This document shows, piece after piece, positions 10,226 through 23,739 of a stretch of 64,000 bases of DNA. The position numbers and the translations under genes are program-made. How positions within the stretch are numbered: the first letter of the stretch is position 1; each line of letters begins with the position of its first letter. Where the stretch lies: NCBI GenBank assembly GCA_003342895.1, contig PTFA01000230.1, positions 1,378,966 to 1,442,965 on the forward strand, read 5' to 3'. The notes beneath the pieces are model-generated. The model was not told where the DNA came from. It worked only from the letters and a program-made list of their open reading frames with translations, and did no database searches. Source of the DNA: Casuarius casuarius. Its lineage: Eukaryota > Chordata > Aves > Casuariiformes > Casuariidae.

Positions 10226-13200
10226 GCAAAAGGATACTGCTTCTTTTATGTTAAAAAATTATCGCTTTTTTCTGCTATGATCTCCAGTTTTAGTGGTCAT
10301 AAGTCTGATTTCTTGGGAGGCTTTATTTGCCCGCATCTTTCTTAATTAAACAGATCTGTCTATATTATTTTTCCTTCTATCTGAATACTGATGTTAACAT
10401 TCGTATCTGAAATAAGCTTTCGTTTCACTGGAAATTAACAGAAAAGTGCTCTGAATTTATAAATGTAAGATTAGTAGATTTTTAAAAAATTGTTTAAGTA
10501 AAATATTACTTGGTGTTAAGGAGCAGAATAGCAAATAGCCTGCTGGATAGTCAGAGGTAAGTAAGGAGGAGTACATTGGTTTTACAGCTTTCTTCTCTCT
10601 TGTCTCGTCTTATTCTTACATACATACTACCTCTGTCTTCCTCTTCCCTCTTGCTAGTCGTTCCTCTTTTCACCATCAATTATTGAATTTGTTTGGAGGG
10701 GAATAGGTATTCAGGAGGAGAGAAGAAAAATTTTGCTGCCCCTAACATATAATTACAGAAAGGTCAAGAACTGCCTTCCCAGCTAACCGGTGGGAGCAGA
10801 TTCAACACTGACCTGCATTCTGGGACTTAATATAAATACAGGAAGCTATAATAGAGAGCAACTAATATAAAATTGTTTTGTTTTGGGGAGCTTTTTAACT
10901 TTTTACCTGAAATTGTGACTCACACATTAAATAAATTGTGTGGTAACAATGTATTCTTATGTACATTTCAAATGTGACTTTTCAGAAGCTGTACACTAAG
11001 TTTGCATATTTTTTTTTACTGTCAGCTTTTTTCTTTAGCCAGTCCATTCGGATGCTTTAAAACATACAGTTTTTTTAAAAAGCGTACAGTTCTACTAATT
11101 ATGAAATACTGCAAGAAACATTTTGGTGGACATGTATGTGTTCATGAAAAATCGTGTGCAAGCAAGTGGTGATAGCATTTTGAATGAAAGTTTGAAACTT
11201 GAAATACATGTCATTATTGGCTTAACAGAATCATTAAACACCTGAAGCGATGTTTTGTTCGATGTTACCCGTTCTAAGCTGGTTGTAGTCACAGTTTCTG
11301 GTATTAACTGAAATCATTGTCCAGTTCAATCTGTAAAGCAGCTAGCTTCAGAATAATAAAGTAATAAGAAAGATGGTCATAAGCTTTTCCCTAATTCCTC
11401 ATTTTCCGAGAAATGTGATTTCTTTATGACTTTTGTCGGGACTTACTTTTGTATCAGAAATGTTGATAAGTATTGAAAACTTATTTTACAGTCTATACTG
11501 AATTAATACAGATTCAGGTGCTTCTTTCTCATAACAGCATTCTCTTAGTCGTCTTGCATTACAAAAGCTTGTTGCTTATCTTTAAACACTGAAATAAGTA
11601 AGTTGTGTTTAGCTGCATCTCTGAAGTAATGCTTCAGAACACTTCACTGACAGCAAGCAAGTGAATGACATGTAAAGGATCAAAATATTGCTTGAATTCA
11701 GCCTGATATGGAATAAATATCCACAATCAAGTCAGAGCACTAAATTTCAAGAAATCAGATGTGGTGGAATTAAGGAAATTGATGAACATCATGCAACAAC
11801 GGATTTATTAGAATCCCTTTGTGCGAGAAAGAGACTTGGGACTGCTGAGACTTTATAGCCAAAGTACAGCAGGCTGCAGTTCCTCTGAAAAGAAGATTAC
11901 AAAAAACAAGAAGTGGTCAGTGTGGCTTTGCAAAATACTGTTCAAAGATACAATGAGGTTTAAAAGATACTATTGGAAGTGGGAAAAGATGGGGAGGCCA
12001 CACCAAAATACACAACCAGTTAGGGCTTGCAGAGAAAAGAGAGACAGCAAGGAAATCAGATCGAAGTAACAGAAGTGAAAGGCTTTGACATTTAAAGCAA
12101 AGATAAGAGCCAAAAACAGTACAAGGGAAATTAAACTGAATTATTGCATGAACTTTGAATCTCTAGAAGAACTAAAAGCAATACAGACTGAAGAAAAAAA
12201 ACATCGACACTGAAATAGAAACCTGGAGAGCTTTATTTCTCATTTAGGAGAAAAAATTTAGGAAGTAATAAGGTTATAAAATATGTCTTGCTAAAAATAG
12301 GTGAAGGCTTATAGGAAAATTCAACTGTAAATATGCTGTGTTGAGATAATCAGCCTCTGGAGATGCTGAAGCATTTTCCTATTATTGTATTTTCGAATAT
12401 TTATTTTGAGTCGTCATGGGTAGTTCAGGAGGTAAGCAAAGAAGAAATAAAAAGCAAATACAATATCAGTGTAATAAGATGTTGGGGGGAACCAAGCAAA
12501 AGCAACAGAAAAATTAACTTAAATCCACCATTAAAATGATGAAAAAATAGGGGAACATTCATTAAGTATCTGGATGGTAATGTAACAAAATAAATAAAAT
12601 AAGCAATAAAACTAGCAATAGTACTTGTGTTTATTGTACCACCTAGGCATTTGTATATGTTTAGTTGGACACAAATACATTTTTAAAGACTCAGGCTTCC
12701 AGATAGGTTGGAAATATTTGGGGATAGATTTGTTAAATGTGATGGTAGACTTCAAACAGGACTGTGGTCTGGAGTTTCTTGGCATTTCTGGCCTAGCCAT
12801 GTACCTGAAGGAGTTTTGCATGCTGACCCTTATCCTTAAAAAGAAAATAAAAATCGTTATGACTTGTAAATTTGTTTAAAATATTTTTAGTAGAGAATCA
12901 GTTAATTTACAATCCAAGACAAAAACAACAAAATAGAAATAATGCTGGAATACCTCTTGTATGCCTTTCTCATGGTGTTCAGAAACCAGTCATTTAAAAG
13001 GAAAGATTCAAAGGTGCTGAAAGGCTTAACAGCATTGAGTAATTGGATTTAGACCTTTTAACGTTTGTCACTAACTTACCTTCCAGCCTGTCCATATACT
13101 GATAAAGACATCATTCAGTTTACCTCCTATATCCTCTTTGGCAGTAATCATATTCTTGTGTATTAGATGTTAGTATTACCAGGATTTTCGTAGACTTAAG

Positions 13201-16200
13201 ACTGCTTCTGCAGTGTTAATACATCACATGGTTTCTTTTAACACTGCTAAAGGAAACCATAAAAAATGCTACATAGTCATAGGCAAAACAATTTTGAACT
13301 AGCTGTGTTACCTGTTAGCGTGTTTTGACTTCATGGGGTTGACAGCTTGTTTTGTGACTTTCCAGTACCAGATAGGGTTTTTTGGCATAGAATGAAAGGG
13401 AAAACTGGGAATAACAGGGTAAACTGTTTCATTAGGGAACATATTAGCCATTTTTGTCTTTAACTTTTCTATTTTCATGTAATGCTGCCACAGGTCAAAG
13501 AGAAGATTCCTGAGGTCCAGCCCCCTTCCTCTTTGTGCTCTTTGAGCTTCACAGCTCTAAAAGCTCTGTCTTTAATGAAGCTATTAAGAAAACATGTCCT
13601 AAAATGGTATATTTCTTTCAGGACAAGGTGTTTATCATGTAGATTATATACTTCTTTTAATATTACCTGACAGCCTAAGAGGGCTTTCATTTGGAGAGAC
13701 GCCAGTGCATCCTTGAAGTTCATTAAAACAAGGTGTCTTGGTGAATAACTTAAATGACACACTTTGCTCTTCCTTTCATTGCGAGCAGAGAGGAAAATTT
13801 GCTGCTTTTGGAGTAGCAACATTAACGGTTCTGTGGTTTATTTTCGAGATCAAACAGTTGTGGGGGGTCATTCATTGCACCTAATCTTTTCTAGTCTGAA
13901 CATCCAAAGAGAAGTCTCTGTTCCTCTTCTCTCACGCTCTCATTATTTAAAGGCTTCTAATGATTTTGTAGAGCTTTTCTGCAAGCAGTCCTCCTTGAGG
14001 CCAAGACCAAGTAAGGAAAATCTTCAGCCAAATTCCCTTTGAATTGGAAAATTTAAACAACTTGAGGAAAAAGGAGTAAGACAATGGAAAGTGGAATCCA
14101 GCCTTATTTGTAACATGCTATTAGCACATGCTTAGTTTTATAACCTATTTTGGCACCATTTCGTCTCTTTCTTGTGAAATAACTTTAGTGTAAAATATTC
14201 CTCGCCAGTCCCAGGCAAAAGCCTAAATAAAATGGAGTGATAGTCTCGGTGCAGTTCATTAAAATACATTAAACAGAAGGTAAGAATTAAACTGGGAAGA
14301 AGAATTATCTTCACCTTCATTCCTGAAGTGGGCCTGGGTGTGCAGGTAGGGAGTGGGACAACTTTGGTTAACACTTCCTGTGCTGTCATCTTTCTGTGCA
14401 TTGAGGACAAATATGCAGTGAAATTAATGCAGTTCTGATGTGAATGCAGAAAACCAGGAGATCCAAACACAAAGCACAGCTTACCCAGCTATTTCTAGAT
14501 GTGTTGATGATCTAGAAAAACCATGAGTGTCTTCATTTCAGTGGCATGGGAGTTTTTATGTTGCAGTACTAATGTAGAAAAATTTCTGCGGCAAGAGATT
14601 CTGCTTCAACCAAGTAGAGTACGTCCTTTGGTTTTCTTGGTTTATAAGCAGATTTTTAGCACAGAATGTCAAATCAGATAATTTATAAAGTAAAATTAGC
14701 AAAATGAGACAGTCTTCCTTACTGCTCATTACTCACTCTTTCTGATAAATTTCACTCATTTAACTAGATTGTACTTCTGCTCACAGAGGGGGTTCCCCTT
14801 CCAGCTTATCTTTTTAGATATTCAGTAGATAATTAAAATTCAGAATGTTAACGGTGCTACTTATTTTTAGAACCTGACATAAATATGGGTAGACAGAGAT
14901 TTGAAAATGAATTAATAAAGACCAGAGAGCTCTGAACCATTGTGGTAAAAACGTTGGTAGACACTTGTTGTAACCTCAAAAGTACAGCCAGCACAGTGAA
15001 GAAAATGTCCAAGCATTGCTTGTTAGACATTTCAGTCCACCAGTGCTGGGGAGCAAGAGAAGGTGATACCTCTGTACAGAAGGCAAGGTGATTCTCTGAA
15101 TCAATTAAAATGCTACAAATATATACAAATGCTAAATGTATATATCTGTATAGATATAGAGATACACACATGCATGCGCGTGCACACACACATAATATGT
15201 GACAAAATAGAACAAACCCCAGTAAAACTTTGTTTTGCAAAGATAAAATCTGTCCTACATTTCAAAAGTTACGAAGTTCATTAGATAAATTCTCTAAGGA
15301 AGACATCTATTGTAGGCATGTTTTGCAATTATGTCCTTTACCTGCTGTGTCCAGGTTGTGCTTTTTGAGCACTTATTTAAATGGTATGTCCAAATGGAAA
15401 GCTGATTTCTAGCTAATGTAATCAGTGGCCACTTTAAAATGGCCAGATTAGTTCTTGAGAAAACTATAATTTTGCTGAGTCTTGCATGTGTGAATGTCTA
15501 ATTTCTTTTTAAAGCTCAATGAACTCCACTCTTCCAGGACCCTTTGTCTAGGGTCCAGTATAATACATTCTGTCTGTATTTTTCTTCTCCTAAAAGTGCT
15601 ATACGGATCCATCTGAATTGTGTCAATCCCATCATATTCCAGTCCAATGTCTGGAATGTGCTTAGGGGCACTATATTCATAGCACATCAGAGTTCATGTG
15701 TTTACTTTTCCAGGACCTCTTTCACATCATTTTATATGCCCAGCTTCACAAGCAGATTTTGACACCCGAAATGGGATGCAGGGAGACAACAGCAATTGAA
15801 GAGCAGAAGCGCAACACTGAAGCTCTTTGCCTGTGCCTGTAACTCCTAAACATAGTAGGCAAGTGCTTTGTTACCATCATGTTTGCGGCATGCAACATGT
15901 GTGCTTGCTCGCAGCTGCTCACAGCTGAGTAATGCTGATTAGCTACAGACATCTTTCTCACACCTAAAGTGTAATTGCAGTCCTACAGCCAAGCTTTGCC
16001 TGTGCTCTCCTACAGCCAGGAGCTCCATATAGATGCAGTCATTGGGATCTTCAAGAGGAGACCCTGGGTAGAATATCTTCTCAGGAAGAGGGATCTGGTT
16101 TTGTGTGCTCCCTTGCCTTTCTCAACTGTGTCATAGATCCTCTCCTGTAGGCTGTGCTGGGGGTGTGGGGTCTCCATGTCCTCTGTTTAGGCTCTGCAGA

Positions 16201-17030
16201 AAAGAATTCAAGATTCCTTGGGCCAGAAAGAAGGAGCAAAGCAGCATTTGGTTGCCTAAGGTGTTGACTGAGACCAGGGGAAGGCCTAAGTTGTAGCTTT
16301 GAAGATTTCTAAAGTGGTGTAGCTAATGAATGTTTTAAGCTGAACCCCTGACTTTTCCTAACAGCTAGTGTAGGTGGCTTTTCATGCAGCCCATGTGCTC
16401 TTGAGAAACCTTTTTGAGGTGGTTTGCTCAAGGTGTTAAGTATGAATTCTGCTGCAGGACTGAGATATTGAAAAGTTGGGCACACCATTCCAACACATAG
16501 TTCAAAGAAATTTAAATAAGATTGCTGCCTTGCCATCCTAGCCCTGCCCTCCACCGTTGGATCAAATTCATCACTGATTGTTCAAACTGATTGCTCTGAT
16601 TGATCACCGATTCAGGTTCCTGAGGAGATGGTTGCCAGAATATGAGTGCTGGTGCAAGGAAGAGGGCAGGAACACAAGGTACAGGGCTGGATGGGACCAG
16701 AGCAGCCCCGCCTGAAAGTGGGCGGAGTGCCACAAGACTGCGCTTCTTGCATAAGTTCAGTCTTGGTGCCTTGCCTGTCTAGGCAGGGCATGCAGTCTGT
16801 GCCACAGCAGAGACTTAAACCTGGAGCCATGAAGTCCATCATTAGTAAAGTAATGATAGTTCTAGACTTAATCTGTGGCAAGCCTATGCTGCTTCAGTGA
16901 AGTCAGCATTGTGCTAATTCAGCTGATACTCTAGTGTGAAATCAATCGGCATATTGCAAACTCAGTTTACAAATCCAGAGAAACTTCTAGTAATACACTA
17001 GGCCTTTGATCTCTGACTCTTAATGCATTT
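10226..17030. other. Intergenic (between EXOC2 and IRF4), no gene recognised
   Basis: AT-rich sequence with only short open frames that resemble no family I know. It contains the overlapping hairpins at 13211-13260 and a mixed CA/TG patch at about 15,163-15,194. Part could belong to longer EXOC2 3' UTR isoforms. Confidence 0.6.
13211..13260. repeat. Two overlapping, mutually exclusive stem-loops
   Basis: Stem A pairs 13211-13219 (cagtgttaa) with 13238-13246. Stem B pairs 13228-13240 with 13248-13260 with one mismatch in 13. The right arm of A overlaps the left arm of B, so only one can form at a time. No known RNA family was recognised. Confidence 0.7.
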
Positions 17031-17039
17031 TATATGGGC

Positions 17040-17298
17040 AAATATCAGAACCTGCGGAAGCCAATGCAAAAGCTCCCATTGGCTTCAGTAGTCTCAAAAA
17101 TCACATGCTTGGTACTTGCTGAATTAAATAACAGCTGTCCCACCAGGTATGTTGCAGTCTCCCTAGCAGCGCAAGGTGAGGTACAGAGAGGCTAGGTGAG
17201 TCACCCCCAGCCAGCCAGTGAGTCAGTGCCAGCGGCAGGCATGGAAGTGAGATATGCAAAGGCTTGAGTCTCTCTTCTACCCATCACACCACGCCCTC
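17040..17298 (+). repeat. Ancient amniote interspersed repeats (MIR/L3-CR1-type tail)
   Basis: Bases 17165-17298 align by eye with the old amniote repeat tail of the form 'gaggcacagagagg...gtgac...ccagtg...ggca...', ending near 'ccactagaccacgc' (here cccatcacaccacgcc). Bases about 17,060-17,100 carry the degraded motif 'ctcccattggcttcagtag', also common in old sauropsid repeats. The family name is uncertain; that it is repetitive is more secure. Confidence 0.55.
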
Positions 17299-18129
17299 CA
17301 AAATTTCCTGCCAGAGGTGAATGGTGTCAAATTTTATCTATGAGGTGTGTTTAAAAGAGGGGGGAAAAAAAAAAAAAGCTTTCTCAACATCTCTGGAAAT
17401 CGCATATCACGAAAATAATTGAAGAAACATTGTGGGTTCTATCTTATGACCTCAAGTCAGACTAACTAGCTTCCACCACAGGTAGTAACTGAAAACTGTA
17501 TTCACTGTTAAAAATGGCTCAGCCTTTTTGGGGAGCCTTTTTCGTCAAGTTGACCACTTTAGGTTGAACAGCTCACAGATTTTGGTCTGACTATGACAGC
17601 TCTGGTGTGTCATACAAACGAACAGCTAGTCAAAAGGCCCCCCATACATGCCTGTATTTAAAGAAAAGTAAAACCAGCGCTAGGGCTGCAATAATCAGAC
17701 TTGTGCACAGTATGGTCAGCCTTAACTGACCACGTGGTAGTAAACACTCATCTGGAAATAGATGTTTGAGGCTTGCTGGGAGGTGTTATCAGTATTCATA
17801 ATGTTACATTCTATGTAACAGAGTGTTTTTCCCATCAGTGGGGTCCAAGATGAAGTGTGTTTGCAAGATCAGTCTAGCTGCTTTACCAATGTTGTTCCTT
17901 TTTTGTTTGAGCTTATACAAGTATGAGTGAATCTCGCTAAATGACTCCCCTTTGAAAGTGGCTGGTGGCCAATCTGCAATCAAACATCCTTCCTGTTCTT
18001 TTATCAAGCTGCAGAGAGCGGGGAGGGGAACAAAGCTGTGCAGAGCTGGTTGAGTATCATCTTCAGTGGCTTGCCACACCACAGAATGTTAGGATTTTTG
18101 GAATGATGCTCCTGGCATTTCATATCTTC

Positions 18130-18375
18130 TGTTTTTCATCTTGTTTTTTTTTTATTTTATTTTTCCCACACCCCATATTAGAGTTCTGTTTGGGTTTTCA
18201 TCTACTAAATTCACCGCATTCCAGTGAAATCCAATTTCTCTTCTTTTGTGAGAGTTTTGGAGTCGGCTGTTTTTTAGGTTTTTGTGTTTTTTTTGGTTTT
18301 GACTTGGTCTGGTTTGCTTGGATTTTTATTGGGAAGGGACTGTGATGTGTTTTATTTATTTGGGGGTTATTATTT
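18130..18375 (+). repeat. T-rich low-complexity stretch
   Basis: Repeated runs of T mixed with G (ttttttttt, gttttttttgg and similar). The reading frames over it are rich in Phe or Lys and are not credible genes. Confidence 0.7.
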
Positions 18376-20339
18376 GGGGGGAATTTTGCAGTGCCAGTGT
18401 CTTCTCTTTCTTTCAAATTGCACTTCTCACCAATATATTATTTTAATCTAACCTCTGTGTAGCAAAGATTTTCTCTCTGGCCAAAGAGACTGTTATACAC
18501 AATCTGCTACGTGACATAAGACAGTGTGCCATTTTGACCCTGAAATAGAAGAGGGCATGCAATGCTAGCACCAGGACAGTGGTGCCAGCAGGAGATAGGA
18601 GCTAAGAGAGAAAGGCTCAGTCTCCTCAAGCCTCTCCCTTGGTAGAGCTACCCTTGCTCAAAGACACAAACACACACTCTCTTGCTTTTATATTTGCCCC
18701 ACAGGGTGAAAACTCAGGGAAGGACTGCTCTGCAGAACATGATCCCACTCTGATTATGAGGAGGAGTAAGTGCTCCAGCTTTAAGTAACATAACCTGTCC
18801 TTCTTGTGTACCTGGTGAGTTCAAGGAGGAATATTTCACTGCTGCTTCCTTGTAGTATTTAATGTCTGCACAAGATTGCATCAAGATGGGGGGGGTTTTC
18901 TCTGCTGCACTGCTATGCCTTTCCCACAAGCCTCATGAAAGAGGGGAAAGGGGGGCTACATTTCCAAGCTTTTAATTTTTCTGTGGAGTTATTGCCTCGG
19001 CAATATCTTGTGGCAGTGAGTTCAACAGGTTAATATTTGAGTGAATGGCCAGAAGTTTTTTCTCCTGTGCTTGTATGTTATTTAGAATATTTATCCTAAC
19101 ACATCCAAAGAACATAACTGCAAATAACACATCACATACAATCACATTACTCTTTGCTCATGCGGGGGATTTTTGGTGCCAACTCTATGAGCTAAGTGTA
19201 CTGGGGTGCTATAATTCAGATTCCAGAGCCCCCGTCAATGGGCATCAGCTATTCCTTGATAAAGTCATGGAGGTTCTGGCCTGTCTCCTACATGTCTCCT
19301 ACATGTGCCTGAAGGTTCCTGTCTGTGTGACCTGGCCACGGAAGTTGTGCAGGTCAAGCTGTATTTCCACAGACAGTTGTTTTTTCTCACTCCACGGGGA
19401 AGAAACTTGTGCTTCCTTACTGCCTTCTAGCCTCCCTGGCAGCGTCCCAGGAAGTAGCAATGAACAAGAAAAGAGGGACTGGGCTATAAAGTGAGGTAAT
19501 TGAAGGGAAAGAGAGAGAGACAAAAAAAAGGCCTGGAGGAAAGTGATGGAGATGAGACTGGTGAGCAGAACAGGGAGACCTTCCCTGCTCAGGCTCATGC
19601 AAAGTGAGCCATGTAGTGCAGGATGGAGGGCAGACGACTTTGGAGGCTGCCCCACTGCACAAGTCCATCCCAGGGACGTGAGCAGGGTGTGCATGGGACC
19701 AGATGCTTCTGCAGCACCCAGCTTTTTCCCACCCTCCAGCCAGCACCATCTCCTCCCTAAACACCCCACAGCCGAGGCCCATGAGCCGATGGTGGTAGCA
19801 CATCCACTCTGCTGCGTTCACAGATTTGCATCGGCTGTGGGGTTGTTTGCAGCTCCACGGTGCGATGGGGAGGCAATCGTCCCGCAGCCAGCTTCTCCCA
19901 GTGTGCACACTCTTGCCCTGGAGAAGGACAGGAAAGGTCCTTTCGAGTTTAAAACTAAATGTGGGGCAGGCAACAAAAAGCATGGCAAGCAGTTTTCCTA
20001 AGGCTGCCTAGAACTTTCTCAGACGCTCTGCAAAGTTGGTGAAACTCAGCTCTTCTCACTGCTCAGCCTCCAGACCAGTGACTCACTTTGCCAAGCCAAT
20101 ATGGATAGCCGCTTGCTACCCCCCAACAAGTTCAGAGATAAGCACTGGAGGTTCTCAGATGCATTTCAAGGAAGCCAGCTCAGAATAAAAGGCAGCCCTT
20201 CATTTCAGGAAACCTCATTTTTCATTTGTAAAACACTTTCATTCAGAAAAGGGGGGGAAAAAAAAAAGACGAGCAGAGTGCTACTTCTCTCCAATCATAG
20301 CAAATAAACCTGCAAAGTAGCTTTCATTCTTTGAAAAAT

Positions 20340-20530
20340 GTAAAAAATGTATTTTAAAGGGACACTGCGAATTCCAGCAGCTGCTTGTTGCTTCCTAATT
20401 ACAATTGCTTGTAACTTTGTCAAACGACAGCCATTTGGGCTGGAATATTCCAGGCTGGAGTCTGCCTCACTATATTTTCTCTGCCTGGAAATGCTAAGTG
20501 GTTACTGATCATTTAGCTGGAAGAAAATAT
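20340..20530. promoter_or_regulatory. Possible conserved noncoding element
   Basis: Balanced-composition, non-repetitive sequence containing an E-box CAGCTG, a homeodomain-type core taatta, and ggaatattcc (a 10-nt palindrome, near 20,443). It has no open frame of note. It reads like a vertebrate noncoding conserved block, but this is an impression only. Confidence 0.25.
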
Positions 20531-23234
20531 GTTTTTTTTTCCCCTATGTGTCAAGAAATTTGGTGACCTTTCCTTCATGCCCCCAGGCCTTGGAAAAAAG
20601 GACTTGAAATGTGGCAGGATTTTGGCCCGTGTGTCAGGAATGTGCTGCTTGCCTGAAAAAAAAGTCTCCGTCCAAATTTTGCCAAGTTATAAGCCTCTGA
20701 AGAGATAAATCATCTCACTCACAAGCATTTGCTGAAGCTGGACAGCAAAAAAAAAAAAAATTCCTCTGTAACTGCATCCTCAGGGCTCCCTGTGCTTGAA
20801 AGTCTGTACCTGCGGCCCTCTGCAGTGCAGCTGGGTGGCACAGCCCAGGTGGTCGGGCTTCAGGCTTTGGTAGCATCTTGCCTGGGAGGAAGGTCCTGCT
20901 GCCATGAGCATGGATGTGGCTGGGCAGCAGGAGCCGGTGGCAAGGGAGAAGGAACTGGAGTTGGAGGGGAGGAAAGACATGGACTGGGGTGGGACCAGGA
21001 ATGAAAGACGAAGGGAGAAATTGTGCCTTCGAGTTGGTGGGGATGGGACAGGGAAAAAAAAGTGGAAGCCAGTGAAGGAAATGGCTCCCCATCCCCCCAC
21101 CAACTGTTTGGGGCTGGGGGTGGGAGGATACGGAGATGGGCAAGAAACCCTCTGAGCAAGAAGTGGAGGAGGGAAGGGGGATATGGGCTCAAAGGAGCCG
21201 GGGACCAACGGCAAAGAGAGACAAGGGCACAAAGGAAAGGAGAGGAAAGAGGAACCAGGAGGAGCCAAGGAGCAGCTAAGGAGCAAGTGCCTGGCACATA
21301 TGAGGGACATCCTGGGTGAGGACTAAGTAGAGAGGATGCCAAGCTGCAGTAGCAGTATGAGCTGAAGCAGCAGGTGTCTAACACTACAGCCAAAGTGTCC
21401 CAGATAACACTATCACATCTTGTTGCTTTAGTTTGCCATCTCCCTTCCATTTTTGCCTCCTTGAGCCAAGGAAACTGCACACCCCCAGGACAACAAAAAC
21501 CGCACAGACAAGGCTACTGCTGATATTTCTTAACTTCTGACTATGTAGCCTCTATGTGCATAATGTTGTACAAGAAGTGCAAAAAAAAAAAACAAAAACA
21601 AAAAACACACACCAACCTAAAGCAAATAAGAGATGTGAAACTTGTGTGATTAAAGAGACTTCCTACGAGAGTTCAAGGCAACACACTTTCAGCAACAGGC
21701 TTTGTAAATAAGTGGGCTTGTGAAGTGGATGGGTTTGTAAACAGAGTTCACTTTCTGACACACCTCTTTATTCAGAGCAACAAAGGTGACCGACACCTCT
21801 TAGTCACGGGTCATGAGGCCTTTCTAAATCCTGAGACCTGTGCTGAAACCACCCCGTATCAAAGCTCTTCTTTCCCAGCTCTACAGCAATGCATTTCATG
21901 TGCTCCAGTTGCATTCTCCAACTCTTTTCAACCCCTTTCGTATCCACCAAGGTATGAGGCACAGGCAGGAGATGGTGGGTAATTCTTCCTGTCCAATAAA
22001 CCCTGATCCTAGCCAAGGATTCTGGGATTTCCTTCTTATTTAGGATAATGGACACAATTGCTCCAAAAAATGAGTTGTTGGGGGATTTGTTTATTTGTCT
22101 TACTTTAGATAGGTACATTTTCACCACCACCCTGTACCCTACCTGTGGCGCCACCTCTCCCAAGTGTGGTGCAGAAACCTTTCTCTCATAGCACTGAAAG
22201 GATACAAGCGAACTAGGTTTAATTCCCAGCCTAGCTACCAGTTTTTCTCTGTGATCATTAGCATGTTGCTCGCTCTCTTTAAAAGCAACTTCTAAGGTAA
22301 CCCAAACCTACTTCTCACTGCCACCACACAGCACAGTGCCTGCTGCCAGGCTCAGTCCCTGCCAACAGTGCCTCCACAACACAGGAGCCCACATGAAAGT
22401 CCCAGCTTGTAGACTAGGCCCACAGGCTCCCCCATACCACCCCTGCAGCTTCATATGCTGTGCTGAGACCTTGCACGCATGCTGCAGGGCTGCAAGGCAG
22501 TCCAGCAGCCCTGCTGCAGCAGTGCACGCACACTCCTTCCTCCCGCCGCCATCACGGGAAGCAGGACCAGTACCATGAGATGCTCCCTGCTCCAGTGACA
22601 TGGGTAGCCATGCTCAGGCAAGGGCAATGAGCTCGTGGGGGGAGTTATGGGACCCCGCCACACACACACACTGGTGCTGCCTGAGGCAAAGCACCTGGAG
22701 GTGCTGGCTGCAGCGACCCTGGAAACCAGCAGAAGGTGAACTTCGGGTGCCTAAGAGTGCAAAGGGGTCCCCAGTGGGACTTCCAGCCACTTCTAGGCAT
22801 ATGGGTGACTGTATTTGAGGAATGCCATCCACATTTTGAGTTGTTTTCATCTGTTTTTTTAATCTAAAGTTTGATCTTTCTGTTTTCAACACTCTCTCTG
22901 TGTAATTTTTTTAAAGGTGGCAGTGGAGGAAGGCTCTGGCTAGTATTACTTCCATTCTCCTGCCACTTGTCTCTTTGATTGAGACAGGAAGCTTCTGAGG
23001 ACAAGAAATGTCCCTTATTACATGCTACTGCACTGGGTAACCTCATTTTGGTTTGATGTCTAGACAGTAATGCAGAGGAGCGAATTAATAATAAAAACTA
23101 AATACCCAAATGTTTGAAAGTTCTGTCTGACAGCCTCAAGCTTACCTTCACTGAAGGTGAAGCCTAGTCTTTGGGTTTTTTGAGGGTTTTTGGTGGTTTT
23201 GTTGCATTTGGCTCTAACATGTAGATGACTTGGT

Positions 23235-23275
23235 TGATGTGTGTGTGAGTGTCTGTGCGTGCACGTGTGCATGCT
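23235..23275 (+). repeat. GT-rich microsatellite, imperfect
   Basis: A degenerate (TG)n stretch interrupted by A and C (gtgtgtgagtgtctgtgcgt and following). Confidence 0.75.
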
Positions 23276-23739
23276 GATCATACACTGCTTTTATTAAAAT
23301 GAAGTAGGAAACTTATCAGAAAGAGACAAGCTGTTCTTTCAGAAGTTGCTTGGTACCACTGAAGAAAGAAAAATCAGGTCAATTCTTTAAAGTGACCAGA
23401 ATGGAAAGAGATCCCTCACTTTTAAATTCCCTAACTCTGAATAGAGCAGCCTAAGTGTCTAAAACAAGAGTTTTGTTTATCCCTGCTTAAAACAATCCGG
23501 GTCCAAGATTTGCACATATGTGAATCTTCTCTAGGAAGACACTTCAGGCCTCTCTAGTGATCTATGTTGTGGCTGTTATGAGTCTCTATTTATGTTGCCA
23601 TAGCTTTGTAAAAATGCCAAGAGAGAAGGAGACTGGCCTCATATTTATGTGTGCTTTGAATTGCTTTCATAAGCAGAGACCTTGATTCATCAGTTTGGGA
23701 ATCTCCAAAGTAAATGTAGCTCTAACTTACGTCACTGTG

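Larger units (their letters stand above)
17300..23735. other. Intergenic, no gene recognised
   Basis: Contains a T-rich low-complexity stretch (about 18,130-18,375), a possible conserved noncoding block (about 20,340-20,530), an A tract (about 20,748-20,761), a purine-rich and G-rich stretch on the + strand (about 20,935-21,290), and a GT-rich patch (about 23,235-23,275). Longer open frames at about 19,300-20,000 and 20,700-21,500 overlap one another on both strands and show no domain, so they are taken as chance. Confidence 0.6.

Noticed and set aside
21100..21140. Possible G-quadruplex in a G-rich run
   Set aside because: Only three adjacent runs of three or more G occur within normal loop lengths, so it is not a canonical motif.
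20860..21480. 206-codon frame on the - strand, rich in Ser, Pro and Leu
   Set aside because: It is the complement of a purine-rich stretch. Low-complexity composition removes stops; no domain is visible.
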